DNA of 41,429 bases from Alphaproteobacteria bacterium (lineage in GTDB: Bacteria > Pseudomonadota > Alphaproteobacteria > Rs-D84): contig JAGCOQ010000005.1 of the NCBI GenBank assembly GCA_017642625.1, positions 1 through 41,429 on the forward strand. Reading direction: 5' to 3'. Under the pieces are notes generated by a model. That model saw only the letters and a program-made list of their open reading frames with translations, searched no databases and had not been told where the DNA came from. Positions 24,745 through 32,714 of the stretch are shown here, piece by piece (the stretch's first letter is position 1; each line of letters starts with the position of its first letter). Made by a program: the position numbers and the translations under genes.

Positions 24745-25200
24745 ATGGCTACTGTTATCAGATTAGCACGTTACGGGGCAAAAAAACGCCCATATTATCA
24801 CGTTGTTGTCACAGATTCACGTAATGCACGTAATTCTGGCAACATTTTGGAAGTTGTTGGTAAATACGACCCAATGCAACCAAAAGACAGCGACAAACGC
24901 GTTGTTTTGAAAATTGATGAAATCAAATCTTGGATTGCCAAGGGCGCACAACCATCCGACCGCGTTTACAAGTTCTTGGTCAAGGCCGGTTTGGCAACTG
25001 CGAAACCAATTCCAGTTCAAACAAAGAAGAATCAACCTTCGGAAAAGACACAACAGAAGATTAAAGATAAAGAAGCAAAATTGGCAAAGATAGCGGAAGA
25101 AAAAGCCGCCGCCGAAGCCGCAGCCAAGGCCGCCGCAGAAGCCCCTGCTGAAGCACCAGCTGCCGAAGAAGCACCTGCAACTGAAGCTGCTGCTGAATAA
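24745..25200 (+). CDS. rpsP: 30S ribosomal protein S16
   Basis: S16 is a small-subunit assembly protein. The core (residues 1-82) begins with [20 protein letters not shown] and contains the [10 protein letters not shown] segment, both typical. A C-terminal extension of about 65 residues, first Lys/Glu-rich then Ala/Pro/Glu-rich, is longer than in most bacteria. The total is 151 aa. AAGGAGT upstream supports the start. It opens the operon rpsP - Cys-rich gene - rimM - five Cys-rich genes - trmD - rplS. Confidence 0.97.
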   Translation: MATVIRLARYGAKKRPYYHVVVTDSRNARNSGNILEVVGKYDPMQPKDSDKRVVLKIDEIKSWIAKGAQPSDRVYKFLVKAGLATAKPIPVQTKKNQPSEKTQQKIKDKEAKLAKIAEEKAAAEAAAKAAAEAPAEAPAAEEAPATEAAAE

Positions 25201-25220
25201 TACAATAAAAAGCAGAAAGT

Positions 25221-25622
25221 ATGACGAACGACATGAAAATTAAATTAACATATGTTGCGCCACTGACTGAAACGTTTGATGTCCGCTTGGACAAGTCAGT
25301 GGTGGCATCGTCATATCACGCGCCAGATGTGTATAGCATAGATTTGGATAAAGAACCGAATTTCTTTGCTTCATCGCATCATAATGTGTATAGCGCACAA
25401 CAGGACAAGGAAGAACGGAAAATTTGCCCTGAAACACGCTGTCCGTTTAATTTCAAATGGTGTCGCGACAAACAACGCGTGCTTGACGAATGGCGTAATG
25501 CGATTGAATATCACGCCCAAAAACATCTTTCTAACACAATTTATACCAGTGCCGATATGTTTGACGGCTGCCCGCATAATTACGGGGCGTTATGCAGTTT
25601 GCATGAACAAAGACAACGGTAA
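25221..25622 (+). CDS. Small Cys-rich protein between rpsP and rimM
   Basis: The gene encodes a 133-aa protein of no recognised family. The N-terminal half is Cys-free (IKLTYVAPLTETFDVRLDK). The second half has Cys in ICPETRCPFNFKWC and, about 45 residues on, DGCPHNYGALC. The arrangement suggests a zinc site or iron-sulphur cluster. The CP motifs followed by a helix and a terminal Cys resemble the five Cys-rich genes downstream, so it may belong to the same family. The start at 25221 is chosen by position. Met5 is possible and neither has a strong ribosome-binding site. It ends 5 bp before rimM. Confidence 0.65.
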   Translation: MTNDMKIKLTYVAPLTETFDVRLDKSVVASSYHAPDVYSIDLDKEPNFFASSHHNVYSAQQDKEERKICPETRCPFNFKWCRDKQRVLDEWRNAIEYHAQKHLSNTIYTSADMFDGCPHNYGALCSLHEQRQR

Positions 25623-25627
25623 ACAAT

Positions 25628-26089
25628 ATGACGACAAGCAAACAAATCTTGGTCGGAAAAATCGTCGCCCCCCAAGGAATTCGTGGGGATGTTCGGGTAC
25701 AAACATATTCTGAAAGTCCAAATGATTTTCAAAAATTCAAAATTATCAGTGCAAAGTTTAAAGAAAGCGATTTTAAATTCATTCGTGTTGTCCCAAATTC
25801 AACCGTCATAATCGCACATATTGCGGGTTTTGACGATCGTAATGCGGCGGAAACTCTGCGAGGTACTGAATTGTTTATAAATCGCGACGCCCTGCCCGAC
25901 CTTAAAGGCAGTGAATATTACCAGGCGGATTTGATTGGTTTTTCGGTTATGCGTGGTGGCGAAAAAATCGGCACAGTTGCTGGTTTTCAAAACTTTGGCG
26001 CAGGCGACATAATTGAATTAGACAACGGCGAATATGTTTCTTTTATCGGCGCAGATGTTGATATGAAAAACAAAACAATACTTGTGTAA
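25628..26089 (+). CDS. rimM: Ribosome maturation factor
   Basis: RimM assists 16S 3'-domain folding and S19 incorporation in 30S assembly. The N-terminal beta-barrel starts ILVGKIVAPQGIRGDVRVQTY. The PRC-barrel half contains YYQADLIGFSVM and the FGAGDIIELD segment. At 153 aa it is short but complete; the tail is abbreviated. The start lies 5 bp after the upstream gene with no clear ribosome-binding site, so translational coupling is likely. The position between rpsP and trmD is the usual one, apart from the inserted Cys-rich genes. Confidence 0.95.
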   Translation: MTTSKQILVGKIVAPQGIRGDVRVQTYSESPNDFQKFKIISAKFKESDFKFIRVVPNSTVIIAHIAGFDDRNAAETLRGTELFINRDALPDLKGSEYYQADLIGFSVMRGGEKIGTVAGFQNFGAGDIIELDNGEYVSFIGADVDMKNKTILV

Positions 26090-26099
26090 AGGGAATCAA

Positions 26100-26399
26100 A
26101 TGGAACCGACAAGCGTTATTCATTCTTTAGCTCTTTTGGAATGCCGGTCGTGTTATTGCCCCTATACTTACGACCGTTGCCCTATATTTCAATTTTTGTA
26201 TAACCCACGACAACCTGCCATAGAATATCATGGAATGGCATCTGGACGAGATTTGGGATACAACGCTCAATACCTTTACAGATTCCACAATGAAGCCGAT
26301 GAAAATCCAAATCTGAAAGACGAACTTTTTGAAACATATAAGAAAATAGCAGAAATTCGCGACACGTGTCCTTATCGTAATCCTCAAAACACAAAATAA
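26100..26399 (+). CDS. Small Cys-rich protein, rimM-trmD insert 1
   Basis: The gene encodes a 99-aa protein of unknown function. Cys residues cluster near the N-terminus (LLECRSCYCPYTYDRCPIF) and recur near the C-terminus (IAEIRDTCPYRN). It is clearly similar to the next gene: both have 'SLxL..C..C......CP....L', about 40 residues, then 'NP.....L.E.YK.I..I...C'. Metal binding is likely. The start at 26100 is chosen because AAAGGGA lies 6-9 nt upstream. The frame extends to 26082 but would overlap rimM. It is probably co-transcribed with rimM. Confidence 0.72.
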   Translation: MEPTSVIHSLALLECRSCYCPYTYDRCPIFQFLYNPRQPAIEYHGMASGRDLGYNAQYLYRFHNEADENPNLKDELFETYKKIAEIRDTCPYRNPQNTK

Positions 26400-26411
26400 A
26401 AGGAATTAAAA

Positions 26412-26660
26412 ATGAAAAATCCTACATTCTCGCTTGTTTTAACAACTTGTCTTGATTGCCAGCGTGGCATAAAAGATATGTGTCCTGTGGAAAACTATCT
26501 TAACAGCACACAACATATTCTGCTTCGCCGTGATCGTGGTTCAACAAACCTTGTTGATTTACGCGACACAAATCCTGAAACATTGGCAAAATTACCTGAA
26601 ATCTATAAAAACGTTCAAAGATTAAAGGTCATGTGTAAACACAGTCCAACACACAAATAA
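26412..26660 (+). CDS. Small Cys-rich protein, rimM-trmD insert 2
   Basis: The gene encodes an 82-aa paralogue of the preceding gene. It has SLVLTTCLDC, then MCPVENYL, and near the end LPEIYKNVQRLKVMCKHSP. AAAGGAA lies about 8 nt upstream of the ATG. The protein has four Cys, in positions matching those of insert 1, which fits a single zinc site. No signal peptide or membrane helix is seen. Function is unknown; its role is presumably shared with its paralogues. Confidence 0.72.
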   Translation: MKNPTFSLVLTTCLDCQRGIKDMCPVENYLNSTQHILLRRDRGSTNLVDLRDTNPETLAKLPEIYKNVQRLKVMCKHSPTHK

Positions 26661-26674
26661 AAAGATATTAAAAA

Positions 26675-26950
26675 ATGAAGATAGAAATACGATTTTGTGG
26701 CGAACTTATATGCAGTTGTGAAAATTGCCCATGGGAAGGTAATTTTAATAACAACTGTTTTGTGTTTTGCGAAGTAAAATGTATGCAACAAGAATCTCGC
26801 TACAAAGACATGAGTGTTTTTGACCGCACAAACAGGGAAGTTTTTGGACGCAGAATAGATATTGATTTACCCAAACTGGACAAATACGGTCTTCAAACCC
26901 TTCTGTACTATGCGGCGGCATGTCACAAAAAGTACGGTGTACAGAAATAA
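26675..26950 (+). CDS. Small Cys-rich protein, rimM-trmD insert 3
   Basis: The gene encodes a 91-aa protein. The N-terminal half has seven Cys in FCGELICSCENCPWEG and NCFVFCEVKC, plus one near the end (AAACHKKYG). The second half is charged and helical, with LPKLDKYGLQTLLYY. It is related in style to the other inserts but the Cys spacing differs, so homology is less certain. A weak AAAGAT site lies about 9 nt upstream of the start. Metal binding is the most likely property. Confidence 0.65.
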   Translation: MKIEIRFCGELICSCENCPWEGNFNNNCFVFCEVKCMQQESRYKDMSVFDRTNREVFGRRIDIDLPKLDKYGLQTLLYYAAACHKKYGVQK

Positions 26951-26970
26951 AATTGACAAGGGAACAAGAT

Positions 26971-27582
26971 ATGACAGACAAAAACAAACAAAATACATCA
27001 ACAAAGTTTACACTAGAATGTCTGCTTTACGGCAAAGGTCCACGCCAAGTGTACAGGGTGCCAGTACCGTGTGTTTATGTGTGTGAACAATTTCAAAAAT
27101 ATGATATTACAAACGGGGTGCATGTTATCCCTGAACGTATGCCATGTCCACACGGTGGATATTGCCATGGCAGTCGTATGCTTTTAGATGGTAAAACAGT
27201 TGAAACAATGGATCTTGGGAACTTCAGAAAACAAAAATCTGGCTTACAAACTATTGACCCCCACAACCAAACCACAGCTGAAGTAAGATTCATTGACAAA
27301 TCTCATTTGACTGCCCCTGCGAATACATGGTCAAAACAGTGTGTTGCGAAATCAACATGTGATTTTAGATTGCAGCAGTTTTGTTTCGGCGCGTTGTGCA
27401 CGTTGCGCTACAAATGCCCCATCGTGCAGGAATTAGAAAAAACGCATGCTAATGTGGTTATCATGCCACACCTAGATTCAAGTTATGACGTCTTTGTGCC
27501 ACATGCTGATTCTAAAGTGTTTTCAGCTTTCTTGACCAAGTGTCATACATGTATATGTAATGTAAAGAAAAATCAAAAATAA
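26971..27582 (+). CDS. Cys-rich protein, rimM-trmD insert 4 (two-part)
   Basis: The gene encodes a 203-aa protein. The N-terminal half has Cys in FTLECLLYG, CVYVC and MPCPHGGYC. The C-terminal half (about 125-203) is plainly homologous to the following gene: both have AKSTCDF, CPIVQ, a D-x-FVP segment and F..(L/M)...C..C. It may be a fusion of two Cys-rich units. The start at 26971 is chosen for AAGGGAA (26958-26964). A longer frame from 26920 would overlap the upstream gene. No export signal is seen. Function is unknown. Confidence 0.72.
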   Translation: MTDKNKQNTSTKFTLECLLYGKGPRQVYRVPVPCVYVCEQFQKYDITNGVHVIPERMPCPHGGYCHGSRMLLDGKTVETMDLGNFRKQKSGLQTIDPHNQTTAEVRFIDKSHLTAPANTWSKQCVAKSTCDFRLQQFCFGALCTLRYKCPIVQELEKTHANVVIMPHLDSSYDVFVPHADSKVFSAFLTKCHTCICNVKKNQK

Positions 27583-27592
27583 GGACAAAGAA

Positions 27593-27895
27593 ATGGCCGA
27601 ATTTCGTTTTTACAACATAAAATATCAAACATACCCAACATATTGTTGGTCACATTTGTGGTTCGCAAAATCGACCTGTGATTTTGGTAACGAAAGCGAT
27701 TTAGGGACAATAGAGAACACAAATAACTGCCCTATTGTGCAGAAATTAGCCGCGGACGGTCAAGTGCACCATATAGTGGATCATATCAACCAAGATGCAG
27801 ATATTTTTGTCCCTTATACATACAAAGAAACATTTCAATCTATGTTGGACTTGTGCAAACAATGCCCATATAGTGCAAACAATAAGCAAAAATAA
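27593..27895 (+). CDS. Small Cys-rich protein, rimM-trmD insert 5
   Basis: The gene encodes a 100-aa protein that matches the C-terminal half of the preceding one. Shared blocks are AKSTCDF, NNCPIVQKL against KCPIVQEL, DADIFVP against SYDVFVP, and LDLCKQCPY against LTKCHTCIC. AAGGACA precedes the ATG. The last codons lie 2 bp before trmD, so trmD translation probably depends on this gene. Function is unknown; a zinc-binding fold is likely. Confidence 0.74.
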   Translation: MAEFRFYNIKYQTYPTYCWSHLWFAKSTCDFGNESDLGTIENTNNCPIVQKLAADGQVHHIVDHINQDADIFVPYTYKETFQSMLDLCKQCPYSANNKQK

Positions 27896-27897
27896 CA

Positions 27898-28578
27898 ATG
27901 CACTTTAATATACTGACCATTTTTCCAGAAATGTTCCCCGGCACGCTTTCCGGCGGGGTTGTTGGTCGCGCACTGGACAAAGGAATATGGTCGTATGATG
28001 CGGTGAACATCCGCGATTTCGCCGTAAATAATTATGGCAGCGTTGATGACGAACAATTCGGTGGTGGTGCGGGTATGGTTATGCGCCCAGAACCCGTTGG
28101 CGACGCGATTGATTCACTTAAAAAACGTGGAAAAATCATATACTTTTCGCCACGCGGCCCACAATTAACACAAAAAATGGTGCGCCAGTTTACCGCCGAC
28201 AAAGATGCAACCTATACCCTGCTTTGCGGCCGGTACGAAGGAATTGATCAGCGCATTATCGATGAATATGATATAATGGAACTTTCCATTGGAGACTATA
28301 TACTGTCGGGGGGCGAAATTGCCGCGCAAGTTTTTATTGACAGTTGCGTTCGCGTATTAGATAATGTGCTGCACGGTGGCACTGAATCCACCGCAAATGA
28401 AAGTTTTGAAATCGGCGGGTTAGAATGGCCGTTATATACCCGACCGTCAGTATGGCGTGGACATAAAGTCCCAGAAGTCCTGCTGTCTGGCCACCACGGC
28501 AATATCGAACGGTGGCGGAAACAACAATCGGACGAAATAACAAAAGAACGTCGTCCGGACTTAATAAAGGATAAGTAA
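27898..28578 (+). CDS. trmD: tRNA (guanine(37)-N1)-methyltransferase
   Basis: TrmD methylates G37 next to the anticodon, preventing +1 frameshifting. It is a SPOUT-family trefoil-knot dimer. The N-terminal [23 protein letters not shown], the SAM-binding [16 protein letters not shown], and [11 protein letters not shown] are all intact, as is the C-terminal RPDLI. It is 226 aa, normal length. It starts 2 bp after the upstream Cys-rich gene with no strong ribosome-binding site, and ends one base before rplS. Confidence 0.97.
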   Translation: MHFNILTIFPEMFPGTLSGGVVGRALDKGIWSYDAVNIRDFAVNNYGSVDDEQFGGGAGMVMRPEPVGDAIDSLKKRGKIIYFSPRGPQLTQKMVRQFTADKDATYTLLCGRYEGIDQRIIDEYDIMELSIGDYILSGGEIAAQVFIDSCVRVLDNVLHGGTESTANESFEIGGLEWPLYTRPSVWRGHKVPEVLLSGHHGNIERWRKQQSDEITKERRPDLIKDK

Positions 28579-28579
28579 A

Positions 28580-28972
28580 ATGAGTATCTTGAAAAAAGTA
28601 GAAGCGGCAAATATTGCAAAAGTTGCTGCCGACAAGAAAATCCCTGACTTTAAAGCAGGTGATACAGTAAAAGTTCATGTAAAAATTAAAGATGGCGACA
28701 AGTTCCGTATCCAAGTGTTCGAAGGTGTCGTTATCGCACGTGATGGTGGCAATGGCAACAACGCATCATTTACGGTTCGTCGTGAATCATATGGTGTTGG
28801 CGTTGAACGCAAGTTCCCACTTTACACACCGGCAATCGAAAAGATTGAAAAAGTTCGTATCGGTCGTGTTCGTCGTGCAAAGTTGTTCTTCTTGCGTGGT
28901 TTGTCCGGCAAGAAAGCACGTATTGTGGAAGATTTGTCTGCAACATCAGCAGAAAAATCTGCAAACAAATAA
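28580..28972 (+). CDS. rplS: 50S ribosomal protein L19
   Basis: L19 sits at the 30S-50S interface. [30 protein letters not shown] and [15 protein letters not shown] are typical. It is 130 aa with a short Ser/Ala/Lys tail. AAAGGAT upstream supports the ATG. It is the last gene of the rpsP operon, followed by a strong terminator. Confidence 0.97.
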   Translation: MSILKKVEAANIAKVAADKKIPDFKAGDTVKVHVKIKDGDKFRIQVFEGVVIARDGGNGNNASFTVRRESYGVGVERKFPLYTPAIEKIEKVRIGRVRRAKLFFLRGLSGKKARIVEDLSATSAEKSANK

Positions 28973-28994
28973 ACAGTCCTTTTTGTTTAGTGGT

Positions 28995-29017
28995 GTCCCG
29001 CTTCGGCGGGACTTTTT
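28995..29017 (+). terminator. Terminator of the rpsP-rplS operon
   Basis: The 7-bp stem GTCCCGC (28995-29001) / GCGGGAC (29006-29012) has a stable TTCG tetraloop, then TTTTT. This is a textbook intrinsic terminator. Confidence 0.93.
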
Positions 29018-29037
29018 ATTTTTCGTAATTTATCAAT

Positions 29038-29066
29038 TTGACATTAGCGATATGCAAATGTAAAAT
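29038..29066 (+). promoter_or_regulatory. Promoter of the DUF2155-tsaD operon (leaderless start)
   Basis: TTGACA (29038-29043), 17 bp, TAAAAT (29061-29066), a near-perfect sigma70 promoter. The ATG at 29074 lies 7 nt after the -10, so the transcript should begin at or next to the start codon. Confidence 0.7.
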
Positions 29067-29073
29067 GTCAATC

Positions 29074-29430
29074 ATGAAAAAATTAACCGCACTTTTAACA
29101 TCATTGTTTGTTTTTATGATGGTATTTAATCCCGCCGGTGCATATGTTGACCGCCCGAACGCCGTTATTTCCATATTGGACAAGACTTCGGGAAAAACAT
29201 ATACATCAACGCTGCCTGTTGATACCGAAATGAAATACGAAAAATTAAACTTTATTATTCGTTCATGCAAACAAACCGATCCTTTTCAGGCGGAAAACTC
29301 TTATATGTTCGTTGAAATCTCTACCGCCGGTGATGGCAAGATTTTCAGCGGTTGGATGAATAAAAATGCACCTGGCGAAAACCCATTGCAAAATGCGGAC
29401 TTTGACATGTGGCTGGTGCGCTGTGAATAA
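29074..29430 (+). CDS. DUF2155-family exported protein
   Basis: This 118-aa periplasmic protein belongs to a family conserved in alphaproteobacteria, with no firmly assigned role. A signal peptide (about 1-23, ending NPAGA) is followed by AVISILDKTSGKTYT, then FIIRSCKQTDP, FVEIS, FSGWMNKNAPGENPL and WLVRCE. These match the DUF2155 pattern of two conserved Cys and an FSGWM motif. The ATG at 29074 is chosen because it starts the signal peptide and lies 7 nt after the -10. In-frame codons upstream overlap the promoter. Confidence 0.85.
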   Translation: MKKLTALLTSLFVFMMVFNPAGAYVDRPNAVISILDKTSGKTYTSTLPVDTEMKYEKLNFIIRSCKQTDPFQAENSYMFVEISTAGDGKIFSGWMNKNAPGENPLQNADFDMWLVRCE

Positions 29431-29454
29431 TCAATATCTTTACAGGGGGAAATA

Positions 29455-29754
29455 ATGAAATTTGTATTAAAGTTCTTGTTGGGAATTGCTGTTTTATTGG
29501 CTGTGTTCTTTATATTCTTTCACACACAACGTTCAAACGATTTGTCTGTGGGCAATTTGAAAAACTGGGCATCTGCGTCGGCGGATCAACGCATTGCCAC
29601 CGCGCGTGTCGTTGTTGCCAGTGATGATGCCGATATTGATTTAATCGTTGCCTGTGTCAGCAAGATGGCAACATTACCAGATTCACATGAAATGATTGTC
29701 CGTGATGCAATTTCGCTGTGCCATACGGGCATAATATTAAAAGAAAATATCTAG
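29455..29754 (+). CDS. Small N-terminally membrane-anchored protein
   Basis: The gene encodes a 99-aa protein. One hydrophobic helix at residues 3-23 (FVLKFLLGIAVLLAVFFIFF) is followed by a soluble helical domain of about 75 residues with two Cys (VACVSKM, ISLCHTG). No family is recognised. GGGGGAAA precedes the ATG. It is the second gene of the DUF2155-tsaD operon; its stop lies one base before the next start. It is probably an inner-membrane protein facing the periplasm. Confidence 0.68.
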   Translation: MKFVLKFLLGIAVLLAVFFIFFHTQRSNDLSVGNLKNWASASADQRIATARVVVASDDADIDLIVACVSKMATLPDSHEMIVRDAISLCHTGIILKENI

Positions 29755-29755
29755 G

Positions 29756-30448
29756 ATGAAAGCATACACCGCCCTGTTCTTCTTCGTTGTTTGGACCACT
29801 TGTGCGTGTGGCGCAACGATTGGCGAACAGTATGTCGGTGCAAAATATGTAAATAATCCACTTGGCGAAGGGTGTTTGCCCGATGCAGATCCATTGATGC
29901 GCCTTGATGCATTTGATTGCACAACCTTTGTTGAAACAGCATTGGCGGACACCGATTTAAACAAACTTACCAAAATCAGATACAAAGACGGCGTTGTTGA
30001 TTTCGTTAATCGAAATCACTTTGTTGAAACTGATTGGTTGCCGAATAATTCCGATATTTTGACTGATGTGACGCGGAAATATGGTAAAACATCTACTCGA
30101 GATGTCCGCATTGACCGCGCAAATTGGCTTAAAAAGAATTATAATATTGATGACGAAACCCCCGTTCAAACCGTTCATTTAAAGTATATTCCTTACAGTG
30201 TATTGGAAAAGATAAATACCACCGAACCCTTGGTCGTTTTGTTTATCGGCGACAAATACAAAGACACCGATACACTGGGGACGGATTTAGCGGTTATGCA
30301 CATGGGATTCTTGTTGCCCGACGGAACATTGCGGCACGCATCATCTGACCGCGGGCGAATTGTTGATGTTAATTTTTATGATTATGTTGCAAAACGCAAA
30401 AAATCGCCTAATAATTTAGGTATTATGTTATTGGAACCGAAAAAATGA
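29756..30448 (+). CDS. DUF1460 / N-acetylmuramoyl-L-alanine amidase-like protein
   Basis: This exported protein has an NlpC/P60-type fold of the DUF1460 group, some of which act on muropeptides. A signal peptide (residues 1-20, MKAYTALFFFVVWTTCACGA) is followed by DAFDCTTFVETAL, whose C55 is the likely nucleophile. The downstream VMHMGFLLPDGTLRHASS carries the likely catalytic His. It is 230 aa. Substrate and pathway are inferred from the family only. It starts one base after the preceding gene, and its TGA overlaps the tsaD ATG (ATGA). Confidence 0.83.
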   Translation: MKAYTALFFFVVWTTCACGATIGEQYVGAKYVNNPLGEGCLPDADPLMRLDAFDCTTFVETALADTDLNKLTKIRYKDGVVDFVNRNHFVETDWLPNNSDILTDVTRKYGKTSTRDVRIDRANWLKKNYNIDDETPVQTVHLKYIPYSVLEKINTTEPLVVLFIGDKYKDTDTLGTDLAVMHMGFLLPDGTLRHASSDRGRIVDVNFYDYVAKRKKSPNNLGIMLLEPKK

Positions 30449-31584
30449 CAGACGATAATAAATTACTTCGCATGGACATGGGCAAACTAGATGCCGTTGT
30501 GCACAATACCGACAATCCCGACAAACCTACCTTGTGTTTAGGGATTGAATCGTCATGTGACGAAACATCTGCGGCGATTGTGGATTCAGACCGCAATATT
30601 TTATCGCATATCATTTATTCGCAAATCCCTGAACATCAGAAATATGGCGGTGTTGTGCCCGAATTGGCGGCGCGTGCGCATATATTGGCGATTGATGAAG
30701 TTATACAACAAACTCTGTCCAAGGCGGGAAAAACCATTAACGACATTGATGTTATTGCCGCGACCGCGGGTCCGGGTCTTATTGGTGGTGTTTTGGTTGG
30801 GTGGTTGGCTGCAACAGGAATCGCGCAATCAACCGGCAAACCATTGGTGGCGGTGAATCACCTGGAAGGACATGCATTGGTTCCACGCTTGCACGCATCA
30901 TCTGCGTCCGGTGCAGACGGCAAAACAGCCGTTGATTTCCCATACTTGTTAATGCTGGCGTCGGGCGGTCATTGCCAAATCTTGCTGGTTCGTGGCGTTG
31001 GTAAATACGAAATGATTGGTCAAACATTGGACGACAGTGCCGGCGAAGCCTTTGATAAGGTTGCAAAAATGTTGGGATTGGGATACCCCGGCGGTCCAAT
31101 CGTTGATAAATGCGCAACACTGGGCAACCCGCATGCGTTTGATTTTCCACGACCATTATGCGATAAAGCCGGATGTGATTTCAGTTTCAGTGGCATAAAA
31201 ACCGCCGCCCGCGTATTCCTTGGACGTGTTCCCGAAGAAAAGCGCGACGATGCATTTAAAAACGATTTTTGTGCATCTTTCCAAGCCGCCGTGGTCGATT
31301 GCATTATAAACCGCCTTGGGCACGCATTTGACGATAAGCGCGTAATAGATGCAGCACCAAAAACATTGGTTGTTGCCGGTGGTGTTGCCAAAAACAGCGC
31401 AATTCGCACAGCAATGGAAAAACTGGCGCATAAGCAAGGTGTCGTTTTTGCCGCCCCGCCAATGAACCTGTGCACCGACAACGGCGCAATGATTGCGTGG
31501 GCCGGTCTGGAAAATTACCGCATTGGGAACATTGTGCGCGAACCCGTTGCACCCCGCCCCCGCTGGCCGTTGACTGAACTGTAA
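30445..31584 (+). CDS. tsaD: tRNA N6-adenosine threonylcarbamoyltransferase
   Basis: TsaD transfers threonylcarbamoyl to A37 of ANN-decoding tRNAs (t6A), working with TsaB and TsaE. LCLGIESSCDETSAAIV, VVPELAARAH, ATAGPGLIGGVLVG and the metal-binding NHLEGHALV (H139, H143) are intact, as is the late VVAGGVAKNSAIR. It is 379 aa. About 28 residues precede the usual family start, a non-conserved extension; no better internal start is visible. The ATG overlaps the upstream stop by 4 bp, implying coupling. It ends the operon. Confidence 0.96.
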   Translation: MTDDNKLLRMDMGKLDAVVHNTDNPDKPTLCLGIESSCDETSAAIVDSDRNILSHIIYSQIPEHQKYGGVVPELAARAHILAIDEVIQQTLSKAGKTINDIDVIAATAGPGLIGGVLVGWLAATGIAQSTGKPLVAVNHLEGHALVPRLHASSASGADGKTAVDFPYLLMLASGGHCQILLVRGVGKYEMIGQTLDDSAGEAFDKVAKMLGLGYPGGPIVDKCATLGNPHAFDFPRPLCDKAGCDFSFSGIKTAARVFLGRVPEEKRDDAFKNDFCASFQAAVVDCIINRLGHAFDDKRVIDAAPKTLVVAGGVAKNSAIRTAMEKLAHKQGVVFAAPPMNLCTDNGAMIAWAGLENYRIGNIVREPVAPRPRWPLTEL

Positions 31585-31587
31585 ATC

Positions 31588-31622
31588 TTGAATTTTTATG
31601 TCTTTGTGGTATAATTTACCAC
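31588..31622 (+). promoter_or_regulatory. Promoter with palindrome over the -10; leaderless start
   Basis: TTGAAT (31588-31593), 16 bp, TATAAT (31610-31615), with the ATG only 7 nt later and no Shine-Dalgarno. The inverted repeat GTGGTA (31606-31611) / TACCAC (31617-31622) straddles the -10 box. This could be a repressor operator, or a hairpin partly in the nontranscribed region. Confidence 0.65.
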
Positions 31623-32708
31623 ATGATTAAACAGCATATGTCTTTTGATGAAGCAACCGAGTATTTGGCACAGAAAGTGTCGACTATGGCTTTGCCCCCT
31701 GCTTTCGTTCCAAAATACGATATGGTTGCCACATTACGCAAGATGCGTGAGTTGTTTAAAAATCCCGCGGTGCGTGCATCTGTTTTGAATAAAAATTATG
31801 AAGAAGCACGTTTGGCGCGTGGGCTGTATTCGTCGGGTTTTTGTGGTATTGCCGCTTATATATGGTCGCACCTGTTTCGTATGCCAAATGGCGAATTAAT
31901 TTGGGAAGTTCATGAATACAAAGAAAATCGCAGGGTGGCGGGGCCTGTGCATCATGTGTGGTTGGTAAATAGATTCAACGGCGATATTCTTGATTTAACA
32001 TTTGATCAGTCTGTTAACCAAGATGGCGATTTGATTCCAATTCCATATCATCTTGGCAAAGTCATCAATGTCGAAAAACCGTTCCAGCGTGCGTATAACT
32101 TTGATAAATATTTGGGGATGGATTTGCGCGACGTTGTTATACGGAACAAAATTAAATCTGAAAAACTGCGTGGGGACGAAACTAAACCTGGTTTTCCGCC
32201 ACTGCGTCCGGATCAATCTGAATACTTTGAATCTGCTACACAGCACTTATTGCAAACGATTGAACGTATGGGATTGTCAAAAATCGATCAAATAAATGCT
32301 AAAAATCTGACATTAAACTTTCGCGATGCTTTTCATTCGGCACAGGTAAAAATCGAAACTTTTTATGAATTAACAATGCCGAAAATTGTGGATTTAGGTT
32401 ATGATGCCGCCGGTTTTTGTGCCGCTGCATCAACAACATTTGCATCATTAATGGGCGGTCCAGCAAAGGGTTGGCAACTTATGTATATTGATAAATTGTG
32501 GACATTTGGACCACATTTCTATGTATTGCACAAGCCAACAAATACTATTTTTGATTTAACCTATGACCAGTTTCATGGCATAGAAATACCATATTATCTT
32601 GGTCGTCCAGAAAGTTTAGATACCATGTTGCGCGACAATCGCACAAAAGGATTTGCACATGCATTGGGTGTTGATCCAGTAAATTTTTACAAAAAGCAAA
32701 AGGATTAA
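31623..32708 (+). CDS. Protein with duplicated Cys/His/Asp (papain/transglutaminase-like) module
   Basis: The gene encodes a 361-aa cytoplasmic-looking protein with two copies of a module. Copy 1 has SGFCGIAAYIW (C74), GPVHHVWLVNRF (H110 or H111), ILDLTFDQS (D124) and IPIPYHLGK. Copy 2 has AGFCAAASTTF (C266), FGPHFYVLHKP (H298), IFDLTYDQF (D311) and IEIPYYLGR. The Cys, His, Asp order fits a papain or transglutaminase-type triad, conserved in both copies. Substrate is unknown. There is no signal peptide. The ATG at 31623 lies 7 nt after a TATAAT box, so the mRNA should be leaderless. xseA follows 6 bp later. Confidence 0.72.
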   Translation: MIKQHMSFDEATEYLAQKVSTMALPPAFVPKYDMVATLRKMRELFKNPAVRASVLNKNYEEARLARGLYSSGFCGIAAYIWSHLFRMPNGELIWEVHEYKENRRVAGPVHHVWLVNRFNGDILDLTFDQSVNQDGDLIPIPYHLGKVINVEKPFQRAYNFDKYLGMDLRDVVIRNKIKSEKLRGDETKPGFPPLRPDQSEYFESATQHLLQTIERMGLSKIDQINAKNLTLNFRDAFHSAQVKIETFYELTMPKIVDLGYDAAGFCAAASTTFASLMGGPAKGWQLMYIDKLWTFGPHFYVLHKPTNTIFDLTYDQFHGIEIPYYLGRPESLDTMLRDNRTKGFAHALGVDPVNFYKKQKD

Positions 32709-32714
32709 TTTATT

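Noticed and set aside
31606..31622. Intrinsic terminator for tsaD
   Set aside because: The short hairpin has no T-tract after it and coincides with a promoter -10 box, so operator or chance is more likely.
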